In this document: positions 43,971-53,992 of the stretch, piece after piece
How positions within the stretch are numbered: position 1 is the stretch's first letter
How the letters are laid out: each line of letters begins with the position of its first letter
Assembly (NCBI RefSeq): GCF_001579845.1
Contig: NZ_CP007440.1
Span: forward strand, 124,001-188,000
DNA length: 64,000 bases
From: Rhodoplanes sp. Z2-YC6860
Lineage (GTDB): Bacteria > Pseudomonadota > Alphaproteobacteria > Rhizobiales > Xanthobacteraceae
Direction of reading: 5' to 3'
Notes under the pieces: model-generated
Seen by the model: the letters and a program-made list of their open reading frames with translations, nothing else
Told to the model about the DNA's origin: nothing
Database searches by the model: none
Made by a program: the position numbers and the translations under genes

Positions 43971-45376
43971 CCGAGTTGAAATGGCTGACCGCGTCCGAAA
44001 TTGCCGACGCCTATGCGGCGCGCCAGTTGTCACCGGTCGAGCTGGTGCAGGCCCTCATCGCCGAGATCGAGGCCCACAACCGGGACTGCGGAGCCTTCAT
44101 CCGCATCGACCCGGAGGGCGCACTCTCGGCGGCTCGTCATGCCGAACAGGACATCATGGCAGGGCGCACGCTCGGTGCCCTGCATGGAATTCCTGTCGGG
44201 GCCAAGGACAACATCGATTTCGCCGGCGTGCCGACCACCTGCCATTCCAAGATTCTGCTCGACAACGTGGCGGCGAAAGATGCCGCGTGCGTCGCCAACC
44301 TGCGCGGCGCCGGCGCGATCATGCTCGGCAAGCAGTCGCTGCACGAGTTCGCGTTTGGCGGTCCGTCGAAAGAGCTGCCATTCCCGTTCGCGCGCCATCC
44401 CTGGAATGTCGACTATCATCCGGGCGGATCGTCGTCGGGTTCCGGTGTGGCGCTGGCGGCAGGTTTCGTGCCGCTGTCGATCGGGACCGACGCAGGCGGT
44501 TCGATCCGAAACCCCGCCGGCAACTGCGGCGTGGTCGGATTGAAGCCAACCTACAATCTGGTATCCCGGCAAGGGGTGTACCCGGTCGCGTTCACGCTCG
44601 ATCACGTCGGCCCGATGGCGCGTTCGGTCGCCGACGTTGCGCTGATGCTGGACGGCCTGGTCGGAGCCGGCCGTGAGCGCAGCTACGGCGCCGACCTCAC
44701 GCGCGGCGTGAAGGGACTTCGCATCGGCTTCGTTCGGCAATGGCACGAGACCGACATGGTCGCCGATCCGGAGGTGATGGCGGCGCTCAACGAGGTCGAA
44801 CGCGTGCTGCGCCAGGACGGCGCGGACGTCCGCACCATCGCCTTGCCACGCGTGCGGGAGATGGCGGCCGTCCAGCGCATCATCCTGCTGGCCGAAACCT
44901 TCGCCGTGCACGCGAAATGGCTGCGCGAACGGCCCGAAGACTACAGCCTGCCGTGCCGCCGCAAGGTCATGCCCGGTGCATTCCTGTCCGCGGGCGATTA
45001 CGTCAATGCACAGCAATGGCGGCGGCGCATGATCGATGCCGTCGACAACGCGCTCAATGAGGTTGACGTTCTGCTCACGGCGAGCGGCATGGACCCGCCG
45101 TTCCGGATCGACGACGGAGCGGGATTGGCCAAGACTTACCCGCGGCAAGGGCGCAGCCCGTTCAACTTGACCGGCCATCCGGCGATCGCCATGCAGAGCG
45201 GCCTCTCCAAACGGCTCGGCCTGCCGCTGTCGGTGCAGTTTGTCGGCCGCGCCTACGACGAGATCACGCTGTTGCGCGTCGCCGCAGCTTATGAGCGCGT
45301 CACCCAGTGGAGCCGTCACCGGCCGGCGGCGATGTATCAAACGAGCGCGCGCCAGCCTGCCGCGGCGAGCGTCTGA
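43967..45376 (+). CDS. Amidase signature family enzyme (AtzE/GatA-like)
   Basis: A 469-residue amidase. The catalytic Lys80 lies in VGAKDNIDFAG, the cis-Ser in HPGGSSSGSGVALAAG (about 151-166) and the nucleophile Ser179 in GTDAGGSIRNPAG. 'NCGVVGLKPTYNLVSRQGVY' follows. GTG 43967 was chosen because it overlaps the upstream stop (GTGA) and GAGGAG precedes it; an upstream in-frame ATG at 43937 is less likely. It hydrolyses C-N bonds of amides. With an AtzG-like partner it resembles the 1-carboxybiuret or other small-amide hydrolases. It is followed by a Bug receptor in the same operon (16-base gap). Confidence 0.9.
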   Translation: MTELKWLTASEIADAYAARQLSPVELVQALIAEIEAHNRDCGAFIRIDPEGALSAARHAEQDIMAGRTLGALHGIPVGAKDNIDFAGVPTTCHSKILLDNVAAKDAACVANLRGAGAIMLGKQSLHEFAFGGPSKELPFPFARHPWNVDYHPGGSSSGSGVALAAGFVPLSIGTDAGGSIRNPAGNCGVVGLKPTYNLVSRQGVYPVAFTLDHVGPMARSVADVALMLDGLVGAGRERSYGADLTRGVKGLRIGFVRQWHETDMVADPEVMAALNEVERVLRQDGADVRTIALPRVREMAAVQRIILLAETFAVHAKWLRERPEDYSLPCRRKVMPGAFLSAGDYVNAQQWRRRMIDAVDNALNEVDVLLTASGMDPPFRIDDGAGLAKTYPRQGRSPFNLTGHPAIAMQSGLSKRLGLPLSVQFVGRAYDEITLLRVAAAYERVTQWSRHRPAAMYQTSARQPAAASV

Positions 45377-45392
45377 GATTCAAGGAGACCTC

Positions 45393-46361
45393 GTGAGAAA
45401 ACTGGCGCTCTCTCTGTTGGCACTCGCATTGACGCTGCCGCTTGCGGCATCGATGGCGCGAGCCGACGACTATCCCAACAAGCCGATCAAGATCATCGTG
45501 CCTTATGCGGCCGGCGGCGGCACCGACATCGTGGCGCGCATCGTCGCGCTGAAACTCCAAGAAAAATGGGGGCAAGCCGCGGTGGTTGAGAACCGCGCAG
45601 GCGCGGGCGGCAACGTCGGCGCCGAGGTGGTCTTCAACGCGCCGCCGGACGGTTACACGCTGCTGTTCACCGCGCAGGGTCCTCTGGTGGTGAACCAGTA
45701 TCTGTTCGACAAAATCCCTTACGAGCCTGAGAAATTCACGCCGATCTCGCTCGTCATGGTGGCCTACAGCGCGCTGCTGGCGAATCCGAAACTGCCGGCG
45801 AAAGACCTGAAAGAGCTGATCGCCTACGCCAAGGCCAATCCCGGCAAGCTGAACTACGCCTCGCAGGGCATCGGCACCGCCGCGCATCTCATTGCCGAAC
45901 TGTTCAAGTCGATGGCCGGCGTACAAATCAATCACGTGCCGTATCGCGGCAGCGGACCTGCGCTGAACGATCTGGTCGCCGGACACGTCGATCTGATGTT
46001 CGGCGAGCTGGCACCTTCTTATCAGTACATCCAATCCGGACAGCTGCGCGCTTTGGCGGTCAGCAGCGAGACGCGGATTGCCAATCTGCCGGACGTGCCG
46101 GCGGTGACTGAAGTGGTGCCGGGCTTCAAAGTGACATCGTGGTGGTGCATGGTCGGGCCGCCAAACATGCCCGCCGACCTGACCAGCAAAATCTCATCCG
46201 CAGTCGGCGAGGTGATGCGGGAAGCCGAAGTGAAGGACAGGCTCAGCGGCATGAGCATGGTGTCGACCGGCAGTTCGCCGGCGGAGCTGTCGAAATTCAT
46301 CGACGAAGAGGCCAAGCGCTGGGGTGACGTGATCCGCACCTCCGGCGCCAAGGCCCAATAA
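45393..46361 (+). CDS. Bug/TctC-family periplasmic receptor
   Basis: A 322-residue receptor starting at GTG 45393 behind AAGGAG. Signal peptide 'LALSLLALALTLPLAASMAR', cleaved near ADDYPN. Blocks: YPNKPIKIIVPYAAGGGTD, VVENRAGAGGNVG, PPDGYTLLF and 'NLPDVPAVTEVVPGFKVTSW'. It is encoded between the amidase and the zinc dehydrogenase on one apparent transcript, so its ligand is probably the amidase substrate or a related acid. No Tct permease is encoded beside it. Confidence 0.94.
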   Translation: MRKLALSLLALALTLPLAASMARADDYPNKPIKIIVPYAAGGGTDIVARIVALKLQEKWGQAAVVENRAGAGGNVGAEVVFNAPPDGYTLLFTAQGPLVVNQYLFDKIPYEPEKFTPISLVMVAYSALLANPKLPAKDLKELIAYAKANPGKLNYASQGIGTAAHLIAELFKSMAGVQINHVPYRGSGPALNDLVAGHVDLMFGELAPSYQYIQSGQLRALAVSSETRIANLPDVPAVTEVVPGFKVTSWWCMVGPPNMPADLTSKISSAVGEVMREAEVKDRLSGMSMVSTGSSPAELSKFIDEEAKRWGDVIRTSGAKAQ

Positions 46362-46372
46362 GGAGACGATCA

Positions 46373-47482
46373 GTGGCAGAGAAAGTACTGGCAGCCGTCC
46401 GCACGGGACCGAGCAAGACCGAAATCCGCGAATACGCGATGCCTGACATTCCATTCGACGGCGCGCTCCTGAAGATGGAGGTCGGCGGCATCTGCGGCAC
46501 CGACGTCAAGCTCTACAAGCATCCGCCGAACAACAAGCCCACCATCATGGGCCACGAGAACATCGGTTACATCGCCAAGGCCGGCCGCGAGTTCACGCAG
46601 CGCAAGGGCTTCAAGGAAGGCGATCTGGTTTTCGTCGAGCACTATGTGTCCTGCGGCAAGTGCGAGTGGTGCCATGCCGGCCAGTACCGGCATTGCGAGA
46701 ACACCAACTGGCGAACCAACCCCGACGCAATCCGCTACGGCTACACCTCGGATGAGAAGCCGCCACATCTGTGGGGCGGTTTCGCGCAGTACATGTATCT
46801 GCCCTGGAATGCGGTCATTCATCACGTGCCGAAGGGCGTCACGCCGGAGCTTGCCGGCCTCGTGACGCCGATGGCCAACGGCGTCGAGTGGTCGCTGTTC
46901 GACGGCAATATCGGCTACAACTCCACGGTCTTGATTCAAGGACCCGGCCAGCAGGGCCTGTCACAGACCGTCATCTGCAAGCAGGCCGGCGCGTCGCTGA
47001 TCATCGTCACCGGCACCGCCAAGGACAAGGCGCGGATGGAGGTCGCCAAGAAGCTCGGCGCCGATTACGTCATCGACGTGAGCAAGGAAGATCCGCTCGC
47101 CCGTATCATGGAAATCACCGGCGGCAAGGGCGTCGACGTCGCGCTCGACTGCACCGCAGGCGCCGGCACCATCCCGATCCTGCTCGGCATCGAGGCGCTC
47201 AAGCGCAAGGCCGGCATCATCGTGGCGCAGGGCGAGCTCAAGGAATTCCCGAACTTCCCGCTGGAGAAGTTCACGGTGAAGTTCATCACCATGAAGAGCG
47301 CCCGCGGCCACAGCTATCGCGCCTGCGAGCTCGCACTCGAGCAGATCGCGTCCAAGCGCTTTCCGCTGGAGCTGATCACGACTCATCGGTTCGGTCTGAA
47401 CGACGTCGACAAAGCCATCAAAGCGGTCGGCGGCGAAGGCATTCCAGACGTGATCCACGCTTCGCTGATGCCTTGGCTGTGA
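46373..47482 (+). CDS. Zinc-binding alcohol dehydrogenase-family protein
   Basis: A 369-residue MDR-type dehydrogenase. The catalytic-zinc residues lie in GGICGTDVKL and MGHENIG, and the structural zinc in CGKCEWCHAGQYRHC. The NAD(P)-binding part has 'VLIQGPGQQGLSQTVICKQA' (GxGxxG variant) and 'GKGVDVALDCTAGAGT'. It opens at GTG 46373 after AAGGAG, 11 bases after the Bug receptor gene. An insert with 'NWRTNPDAIRYGYTSDEKPP' lengthens the catalytic domain compared with typical members. It likely oxidises an alcohol intermediate in the pathway; substrate unknown. Confidence 0.88.
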   Translation: MAEKVLAAVRTGPSKTEIREYAMPDIPFDGALLKMEVGGICGTDVKLYKHPPNNKPTIMGHENIGYIAKAGREFTQRKGFKEGDLVFVEHYVSCGKCEWCHAGQYRHCENTNWRTNPDAIRYGYTSDEKPPHLWGGFAQYMYLPWNAVIHHVPKGVTPELAGLVTPMANGVEWSLFDGNIGYNSTVLIQGPGQQGLSQTVICKQAGASLIIVTGTAKDKARMEVAKKLGADYVIDVSKEDPLARIMEITGGKGVDVALDCTAGAGTIPILLGIEALKRKAGIIVAQGELKEFPNFPLEKFTVKFITMKSARGHSYRACELALEQIASKRFPLELITTHRFGLNDVDKAIKAVGGEGIPDVIHASLMPWL

Positions 47483-47489
47483 GGCGCTG

Positions 47490-48446
47490 ATGGCAGGCCG
47501 GGTCAAGATCGCAATTCCGGTCGGCGACCCGGCCGGCATCGGCCCGGAAATCTGTCTGAAGGCCGTGCTCGACCTGCAGGTGCGGGCGGCTTGCGATCCG
47601 ATCATCGTGTGCGATGAAGCGCTGCTGGCGCGACACGCCAAAGCGTGCGGGCTCGATGCTGCGCTGAGCACCGTCAAAGTGCTGGCCTGCCCGCAACCCG
47701 AGACCGCCTCGCTGGGCTTCGGCGTCACCGCGCCGGCCGCCGGCCGCGCCTCGATTGCGTTCTGTGCCGCGGCGGTGAACGCCGCCATGACGGGCGAGGT
47801 CGACGCCGTGGTGGCGGCGCCGCAGAACGAGACCTCCATCGCGCAGGCTGGCATCCAGTTCGACGGTCATCCGTCGTTCGTGGCGCGACAGACCCGCACC
47901 AACGAAGAAGGCGTCTACATGATGCTGTGCTTCGGCGACACGCGGATTGCGCATTGCACCTTGCATCGGAGCGTCAAGGATTCAATCGCGCTGATCACCA
48001 AGGACAACGTTGCGCGCACGATCCGTGCAACCAATGTCGCGCTCCAGCGCATGGGCATCGCTCAGCCGAAGATCGCGGTCAGCGGCCTCAATCCGCACGC
48101 CGGAGAAGGCGGGCTGTTCGGCCGCGAGGAGATCGAGATCATCCGGCCTGCAATGGACACGGTCGCGGCGGAAGGTATCGCGGTGAGCGGGCCTTATGGC
48201 GCCGACACCATGTTTCACATGCCGGGCTTCGACGCGTTCGTGGTGATGCTGCACGACCAGGGCCACATCGCGACCAAGCTTCTGGCGCAGAACGCCGCAG
48301 CAGCGCTCACCATCGGCACGCCGATCCTGTTCGCGTCGGTCGCGCACGGCACCGGCCATGACATCGCCGGCAAAGGAATTGCGAATCCGGCTGCGATGAT
48401 CGAGGCGGTGCTGCGAATGGCGAAAGCAAAGAAAATTGCGTGTTAA
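47490..48446 (+). CDS. PdxA-family dehydrogenase, atypical
   Basis: A 318-residue member of the PdxA family. It has 'IPVGDPAGIGPEICLKAVLD' at the start, 'GLNPHAGEGGLFGREEIEII' in the middle, and HDQGHIATK with 'ASVAHGTGHDIAGKGIANPA' near the end. The metal His residues in NPHAGE, HDQGH and HRSVKD are in place. However, the usual substrate-binding 'T-P-x-N-K' reads AAPQNET, and GHTEF reads GHPSF. It is therefore probably not the vitamin B6 enzyme. The PdxA fold also includes diol dehydrogenases such as TphB of terephthalate breakdown, which fits the surroundings. It follows the ADH gene by 7 bases. Confidence 0.78.
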   Translation: MAGRVKIAIPVGDPAGIGPEICLKAVLDLQVRAACDPIIVCDEALLARHAKACGLDAALSTVKVLACPQPETASLGFGVTAPAAGRASIAFCAAAVNAAMTGEVDAVVAAPQNETSIAQAGIQFDGHPSFVARQTRTNEEGVYMMLCFGDTRIAHCTLHRSVKDSIALITKDNVARTIRATNVALQRMGIAQPKIAVSGLNPHAGEGGLFGREEIEIIRPAMDTVAAEGIAVSGPYGADTMFHMPGFDAFVVMLHDQGHIATKLLAQNAAAALTIGTPILFASVAHGTGHDIAGKGIANPAAMIEAVLRMAKAKKIAC

Positions 48447-48487
48447 GGACCATCGCTGAACCGCAATGGCGCCACGCCGGCGGTGAA

Positions 48488-49665
<1,178 letters not shown>

Positions 49666-49680
49666 CACGCGAGACAGTCG

Positions 49681-49726
49681 CTCACCCGACGCGCTTCGCG
49701 CGTCGACCTCTCCCCACGGGAGAGGT
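49681..49726. repeat. Right half of the split palindromic repeat
   Basis: It starts CTCACCCG, has CGACGCGC/GCGCGTCG (49688-49695 with 49698-49705), then CCTCTCCC (49707-49714) with GGGAGAGG (49718-49725). It continues the left half that ends at 48552. Confidence 0.8.
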
Positions 49727-49733
49727 AAGGAAG

Positions 49734-50306
49734 TCAGCGTCCACCGTTCTCTTTCAACGCGTCAAAGCCCGGCGCGTTGGCAACCTGATCGAACCAGTCG
49801 AAACCCATTTCCTTGACGATGCGGTTCGACATCACGATCAGCCGGCAGTCCTCGTGATCGCCGGCGACGTGCTGGTGGTTGGTGAACGGTGGAATGTAGA
49901 TGTAGTCGCCGCGCTTCCACGAGTAGGCCTTGGGCTCCGCGGCCCATTCCCAATGGAACGCCTCGAGGCAGTCCCATTTCAGATCCCAGTGCAGGTCGTA
50001 GCCCGAGCCTTCCGCCACGAAGATGATCTCTTCCCACATGTGACGATGGACGCCGGACTTTTCTCCGGGCTTGAGAAACTGCATGTAGGCCTCGACGCAC
50101 ATCTCGCGCGTGTTCAGCTTCTCGTGCACGAGATGCTTGATCAGCCCGTCAGCGCAATTCTCCCAAGGCATGTCCTCGGCCTTCACGACGTTGGTCTTGC
50201 TCTCGTAGGCCTTGCGGAATTCCTGCGAGGCCTTGGCCTCGTCGGCGCGGAAGGTTGCTGACTTGTTGCCGGAGAGCGCCGGGCCGCGATCGGTGAAAAG
50301 TGTCAT
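49734..50306 (-). CDS. Single-domain cupin protein A
   Basis: A 190-residue protein with one cupin barrel: GVHRHMWEEIIFVAEGSGY gives the His-x-His and Glu metal ligands, and 'YIYIPPFTNHQHVAGDHEDC' the last His. An N-terminal helical part of about 75 residues precedes it. The barrel contains 'DLHWDLKWDCLEAFHWEWAA', unusually rich in Trp. ATG 50306 follows GGGAG at a distance of about 9 bases. It lies 14 bases after cupin protein B on the same strand, so they are probably one transcript and may form a heteromer. Confidence 0.82.
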   Translation of the reverse strand: MTLFTDRGPALSGNKSATFRADEAKASQEFRKAYESKTNVVKAEDMPWENCADGLIKHLVHEKLNTREMCVEAYMQFLKPGEKSGVHRHMWEEIIFVAEGSGYDLHWDLKWDCLEAFHWEWAAEPKAYSWKRGDYIYIPPFTNHQHVAGDHEDCRLIVMSNRIVKEMGFDWFDQVANAPGFDALKENGGR

Positions 50307-50320
50307 GGCTGGTTGCTCCC

Positions 50321-50914
50321 TCAGATCTCGCTCGGCGGCTTGTAGTTTTCCGCGCCCTTGGGCGGGATTTTCGGCGGCCATTCCACGATCTTCTGGAACA
50401 GCAGGTGCATGAACAGAAACAGCGGCTTGGCCTTGAAGACCAAGAGGATCGCCTCTTCATCCTTCGAGTCGTTGAAGTGCTGGTGCACGCAGGCGTTCTC
50501 GACCAGCATCACGTCGCCGGCCTTCCACGGAATGTGGCGGCCGTCGTGCACGTCGTGGCCGTGGCCCTTCAGCACATAGAACACCGCGCTGTTGAGATGG
50601 CCGTGCTTCTGGCCCGCCGCGCCGGGCGCGTAAGCCTCGATATGCGACTCGATCGACTGTGTGATGTTGACCGCCTGCGGCGAGATCACGCTCTTGCCGT
50701 AGTGGCCCGGCCCGCCCTTCCACGGCACGTCCTTCGACGAGAACACCCGCGGCTGATCGATGAGTTGCTTGTAGAGATGACTGTAGGTGCCTTCGAGCGC
50801 GCGCACGAAGGTGCGCTTCTTGGCCCAGCGCTCCCAGTGCTGATTTTCCTTCTCGGCGCCTTCGGCATCCGGCTGATTGTGTCCCACGCCGGGCGTTTCA
50901 AGAATGCCTGTCAT
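50321..50914 (-). CDS. Single-domain cupin protein B
   Basis: A 197-residue protein with one cupin barrel: GQKHGHLNSAVFYVLKGHG then HDGRHIPWKAGDV and ENACVHQHFND. His-x-His and the final H-Q-H are present. The N-terminal part is helical with 'NQHWERWAKKRTFVRALEGT', and the C-terminal end 'FMHLLFQKIVEWPPKIPPKG' is amphipathic. The start at 50914 was preferred to an upstream TTG. It is divergent from the Bug-like receptor at 51101. The enzyme activity is unknown; the paired arrangement with cupin A repeats that of the bicupins at 28102-30542. Confidence 0.82.
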   Translation of the reverse strand: MTGILETPGVGHNQPDAEGAEKENQHWERWAKKRTFVRALEGTYSHLYKQLIDQPRVFSSKDVPWKGGPGHYGKSVISPQAVNITQSIESHIEAYAPGAAGQKHGHLNSAVFYVLKGHGHDVHDGRHIPWKAGDVMLVENACVHQHFNDSKDEEAILLVFKAKPLFLFMHLLFQKIVEWPPKIPPKGAENYKPPSEI

Positions 50915-51016
50915 TTCGCCTGTTCCCTGCAATTTGATTGCGGCTCGCCGCGTCTTGACGACGAGGCTCTGTCGGCGAGCGAATGCTGGTGTATGAAGTC
51001 ACCTTATCGCGCGTCC

Positions 51017-51046
51017 TTGTCAAATCAATGTGCTGGCGAGGATAAT
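51017..51046 (+). promoter_or_regulatory. Sigma-70-like promoter for the Bug-like gene
   Basis: TTGTCA (51017-51022) and GATAAT (51041-51046), spaced 18 bases, each differ by one base from consensus. They lie 55 bases before the GTG start at 51101 in the gap between divergent genes. Confidence 0.45.
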
Positions 51047-51100
51047 ACGAGTGACGAAGCATCCGCTCGAAGAACGCTTCGTTCCGAAGGGAGGAACATA

Positions 51101-52123
51101 GTGCGTGCAGTGTCGATGCGTGTTCTGCTGACGGCGATTTTTGCCGCGATGATCGCGACCGGCGCGCAGGCGCAGAGCGTCGCCGACTTCTACAAAGGCA
51201 AGACCGTCGATCTCTATGTCGGCTACAGCGTCGGCGGCGCGTACGATCTCTATGCACGCCTGATTTCGCGTCACCTGAGCAAGCACATTCCCGGCAATCC
51301 GACGGTCGTGCCGAAGAATATGGAGGGCGCAGGCTCGCTGCGGCTTGCGAACTGGCTCTACAACGTGGCGCCGAAGGATGGCTCGGCTTTCGGCATCTTC
51401 GGACGCGGCACCGGTTTCGATCCATTGCTCGGCAACAAGGCCGCGCAGTTCGACGCGACAAAATTCAACTGGATCGGCAGCGCCAACAACGAGGTCTCGA
51501 TCTGCGGCGCCTGGAGCAACAGCGGCATCACCAAGTTCGAGGACCTGCTGGAGCGCCCGCTCATCGTCGGCGGCACCAGCACGTCGGCCGACACCGATCA
51601 GTTTCCACGCATCGTCAACGGCGTGCTCGGCACCAAGATGAAAGTCGTGACCGGCTATCCGGGCGGCAACGAGGTCGGTCTTGCCATGGAGCGTGGCGAA
51701 GTGCAGGGCCGTTGCGGCTGGTCGTGGTCGAGCGTGAAGTCGACACACAAGAAATGGATCGATGGGAAGCAGTTCACCATCCTGGTCCAACTCGGACTCG
51801 ATAAGCATCCCGACCTGCCCGACGTGCCGCTGATCATCGATCTCGCAAAGACGGACGAGCAGCGCCAGATCCTCAAGCTGATCTTCGCGCGGCAGGTGAT
51901 GGGCCGGCCTTTCATTGCACCGCCGGGGCTGCCGCAGGATCGCGTCGACGCGCTGCGCAGCGCTTTCATGGCGACCATGCAGGATCCGGAGTTACTCGCA
52001 GACGCCGAGAAGACGCAGATGGAGATCACCCCCGTGTCGGGCGACAAAGTCCAGGCGCTGGTGAAAGAAGTTTATTCGACGCCGCCGGAGATCGTGCAGA
52101 AGGCCGCGTCCTTGCTGCGATAG
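51101..52123 (+). CDS. Divergent Bug/TctC-like periplasmic receptor
   Basis: A 340-residue exported protein: signal peptide 'MRVLLTAIFAAMIATGAQAQ'. The mature part begins 'SVADFYKGKTVDLYVGYSVG' with GGAYDLYARL, then 'IPGNPTVVPKNMEGAGSLRL' and PKDGSAFGIF. This is the Bug fold order (loop, PKNM.GAGS, PDGytl-like) but far from the typical members in the window. Conserved Cys occur in 'VSICGAW' and 'QGRCGWSW'. GTG 51101 was chosen, with GGGAGG 6 bases upstream. It lies 29 bases before the ThDP enzyme gene and is likely co-transcribed. Confidence 0.85.
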   Translation: MRAVSMRVLLTAIFAAMIATGAQAQSVADFYKGKTVDLYVGYSVGGAYDLYARLISRHLSKHIPGNPTVVPKNMEGAGSLRLANWLYNVAPKDGSAFGIFGRGTGFDPLLGNKAAQFDATKFNWIGSANNEVSICGAWSNSGITKFEDLLERPLIVGGTSTSADTDQFPRIVNGVLGTKMKVVTGYPGGNEVGLAMERGEVQGRCGWSWSSVKSTHKKWIDGKQFTILVQLGLDKHPDLPDVPLIIDLAKTDEQRQILKLIFARQVMGRPFIAPPGLPQDRVDALRSAFMATMQDPELLADAEKTQMEITPVSGDKVQALVKEVYSTPPEIVQKAASLLR

Positions 52124-52152
52124 AGTTTCACCCCAGAATCATCAGGTCTCAG

Positions 52153-53907
52153 ATGGACGACAAGGTTTCGAATTACACCGGCTGGCAATCGGACGTTATC
52201 GTCGACTGCATCAAGCACTACGATTTTCCCTACATCACGTTGAATCCCGGAGCGAGCTTCCGCGGCTTGCACGACTCGCTCGTCAACTATGGCGACAACG
52301 AGCCGCCGATGATGCTCTGCAACCACGAAGAGATCGCGGTACAGATCGCCCACGGCTACGCCAAGGCCACCGGCAAGCCGATGGTGGTGATCCTGCACAA
52401 TCTCGTCGGCCTCCTGCACGCCTGCATGGCGATCTACTACGCGTTCCTCGATCGCGTGCCGATCTTCATCGTCGGCGCCACCGGCCCGATGGACGAAGCG
52501 AAACGCCGGCCGCACATCGACTGGACCCACACCGCGCTGGTGCAGGGCAACGCGGTGCGCGACTACGTCAAATGGGACTACCAACCGACGTCGGTGGACG
52601 GCGTCCCGGAAAGCTTCGCCCGCGCCTACTCGATCATGATGACCGAGCCGAAGGGCCCGGTTTACATGTGCTACGACGCGGCACTGCAAGAAGCGCCGAA
52701 GACCCATGAGGTGCCGCTGCCGCCGCCCGCCGCGGTCGCAACGCCCTCGCCCATGGCGCCCGATCCGCGTGCGCTCGAAGCCATCGCCGACAAGCTGCTC
52801 AAGGCCGAGCACCCGATGCTGCTGCCGGAATACGCCGGTCGCCGTGAAGGCGGCTTCGAGAGCATCGTTGAGCTCGCCGAGCTCACCGGTTCGGCGGTGT
52901 GGGACGTCAACAACGCACTGAACTTCCCTAACAAGCATCCGCTCTGCCTGAGCATGGACAAACCATCGCTCAAGCACACCGATCTGATCCTGGGTCTCGA
53001 CGTCAAGGATTGGGAAAAGCAGCTCACCGAGCTCAACAACGCCAAGCGCATCCGCGAGGTGCTGCCGCCGGAGAATTGCGACTATGTCGAGATCGGCTTT
53101 GCCGAGGTCGGCATCAGCAAATGGGCGATGGACTATTGCCGCATGCAGCCCTGCTCGGTGCGGGCGCTGGGCGACACTTCGATCGGTATCCCCGAGCTGA
53201 CGCGACTCTGCCGCGAGCGCATCGGCGCCGACCCGAAGCTGCAAAACAAGATCGCGGCTCGCAAGGTCGCGATCGGCAAGCGCCACGACGAGGTCTGGGC
53301 CAAGTGGCAGGAGGAATCCCGCAAGGATTGGGACGCCTCGCCGCTCACCTTCTCGCGTTTGGCCATGGAAGTGTGGGACGTCATCAAAGACGAAGACTGG
53401 GTGCTGACTGCAAACGAGATGAAGCACCAGATCCGCAAACTCTGGGACTTCGACAAGCCTTACCGGCATCCGGGCGTTGAATTGGGCACCTCGACGCAGA
53501 TCGGCATCTCGCTGGGCGTGGCGCTCGCGCATCGCGACAAGAAGCGCATCGTCGTCGACATCCAGCCGGACGGCGATCTGATGTTCGACGCCGGCGCGCT
53601 GTGGATCGCGGCGAAATATCAGATCCCGATGCTGATCGTGATGCACAACAACCGCGCCTACTACAACGACTGGGCGCACCAGATCCGCATGGCGAAGCTC
53701 CGCGGCACCGACGAAGCCAGGGCGCATATCGGCATGGACCTGTTCGGTCCGGAGCCCGACTTCGCGGGACTGGCGAAATCGATGGGCTGCTATGGCGAGG
53801 GCCCGATCGACAATCCCAAGGACGTGAAGCCCGCACTCCTTCGCGCGCTCGCCGAAGTGAAGAAAGGCCGCTGCGCGCTGGTGGACACCATCACACAGCA
53901 TTCCTGA
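52153..53907 (+). CDS. Thiamine diphosphate-dependent enzyme (acetolactate synthase-like)
   Basis: A 584-residue ThDP enzyme with the three-domain plan. The N-terminal PYR domain has CNHEEIAVQIAHGYAKATGKP, cited here as two parts: the catalytic Glu in NHEEIA and the HGYAKATG block. The central domain (about 210-350) follows, then the PP domain with IQPDGDLMFDAGA and LIVMHNNRAYYND, the GDG...NN cofactor motif. The family decarboxylates 2-oxo acids or joins C2 units; examples include acetolactate synthase and benzoylformate decarboxylase. Which one applies is not readable. It ends at a strong hairpin. Confidence 0.88.
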   Translation: MDDKVSNYTGWQSDVIVDCIKHYDFPYITLNPGASFRGLHDSLVNYGDNEPPMMLCNHEEIAVQIAHGYAKATGKPMVVILHNLVGLLHACMAIYYAFLDRVPIFIVGATGPMDEAKRRPHIDWTHTALVQGNAVRDYVKWDYQPTSVDGVPESFARAYSIMMTEPKGPVYMCYDAALQEAPKTHEVPLPPPAAVATPSPMAPDPRALEAIADKLLKAEHPMLLPEYAGRREGGFESIVELAELTGSAVWDVNNALNFPNKHPLCLSMDKPSLKHTDLILGLDVKDWEKQLTELNNAKRIREVLPPENCDYVEIGFAEVGISKWAMDYCRMQPCSVRALGDTSIGIPELTRLCRERIGADPKLQNKIAARKVAIGKRHDEVWAKWQEESRKDWDASPLTFSRLAMEVWDVIKDEDWVLTANEMKHQIRKLWDFDKPYRHPGVELGTSTQIGISLGVALAHRDKKRIVVDIQPDGDLMFDAGALWIAAKYQIPMLIVMHNNRAYYNDWAHQIRMAKLRGTDEARAHIGMDLFGPEPDFAGLAKSMGCYGEGPIDNPKDVKPALLRALAEVKKGRCALVDTITQHS

Positions 53908-53930
53908 GGCGCGCGGGACATGAAAACAGA

Positions 53931-53954
53931 ACGGCCCGCCAGTTGGCGGGCCGT
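53931..53954. terminator. Bidirectional terminator between convergent genes
   Basis: ACGGCCCGCC (53931-53940) pairs perfectly with GGCGGGCCGT (53945-53954), loop AGTT, flanked by AAAACAGA on the left and TTTGC on the right (first T inside the pair). It suits the ThDP gene and, on the other strand, the gene ending at 53993. Confidence 0.75.
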
Positions 53955-53992
53955 TTGCATTGGAGAACCGGAGTAACGCGCGTCGCGCGATC

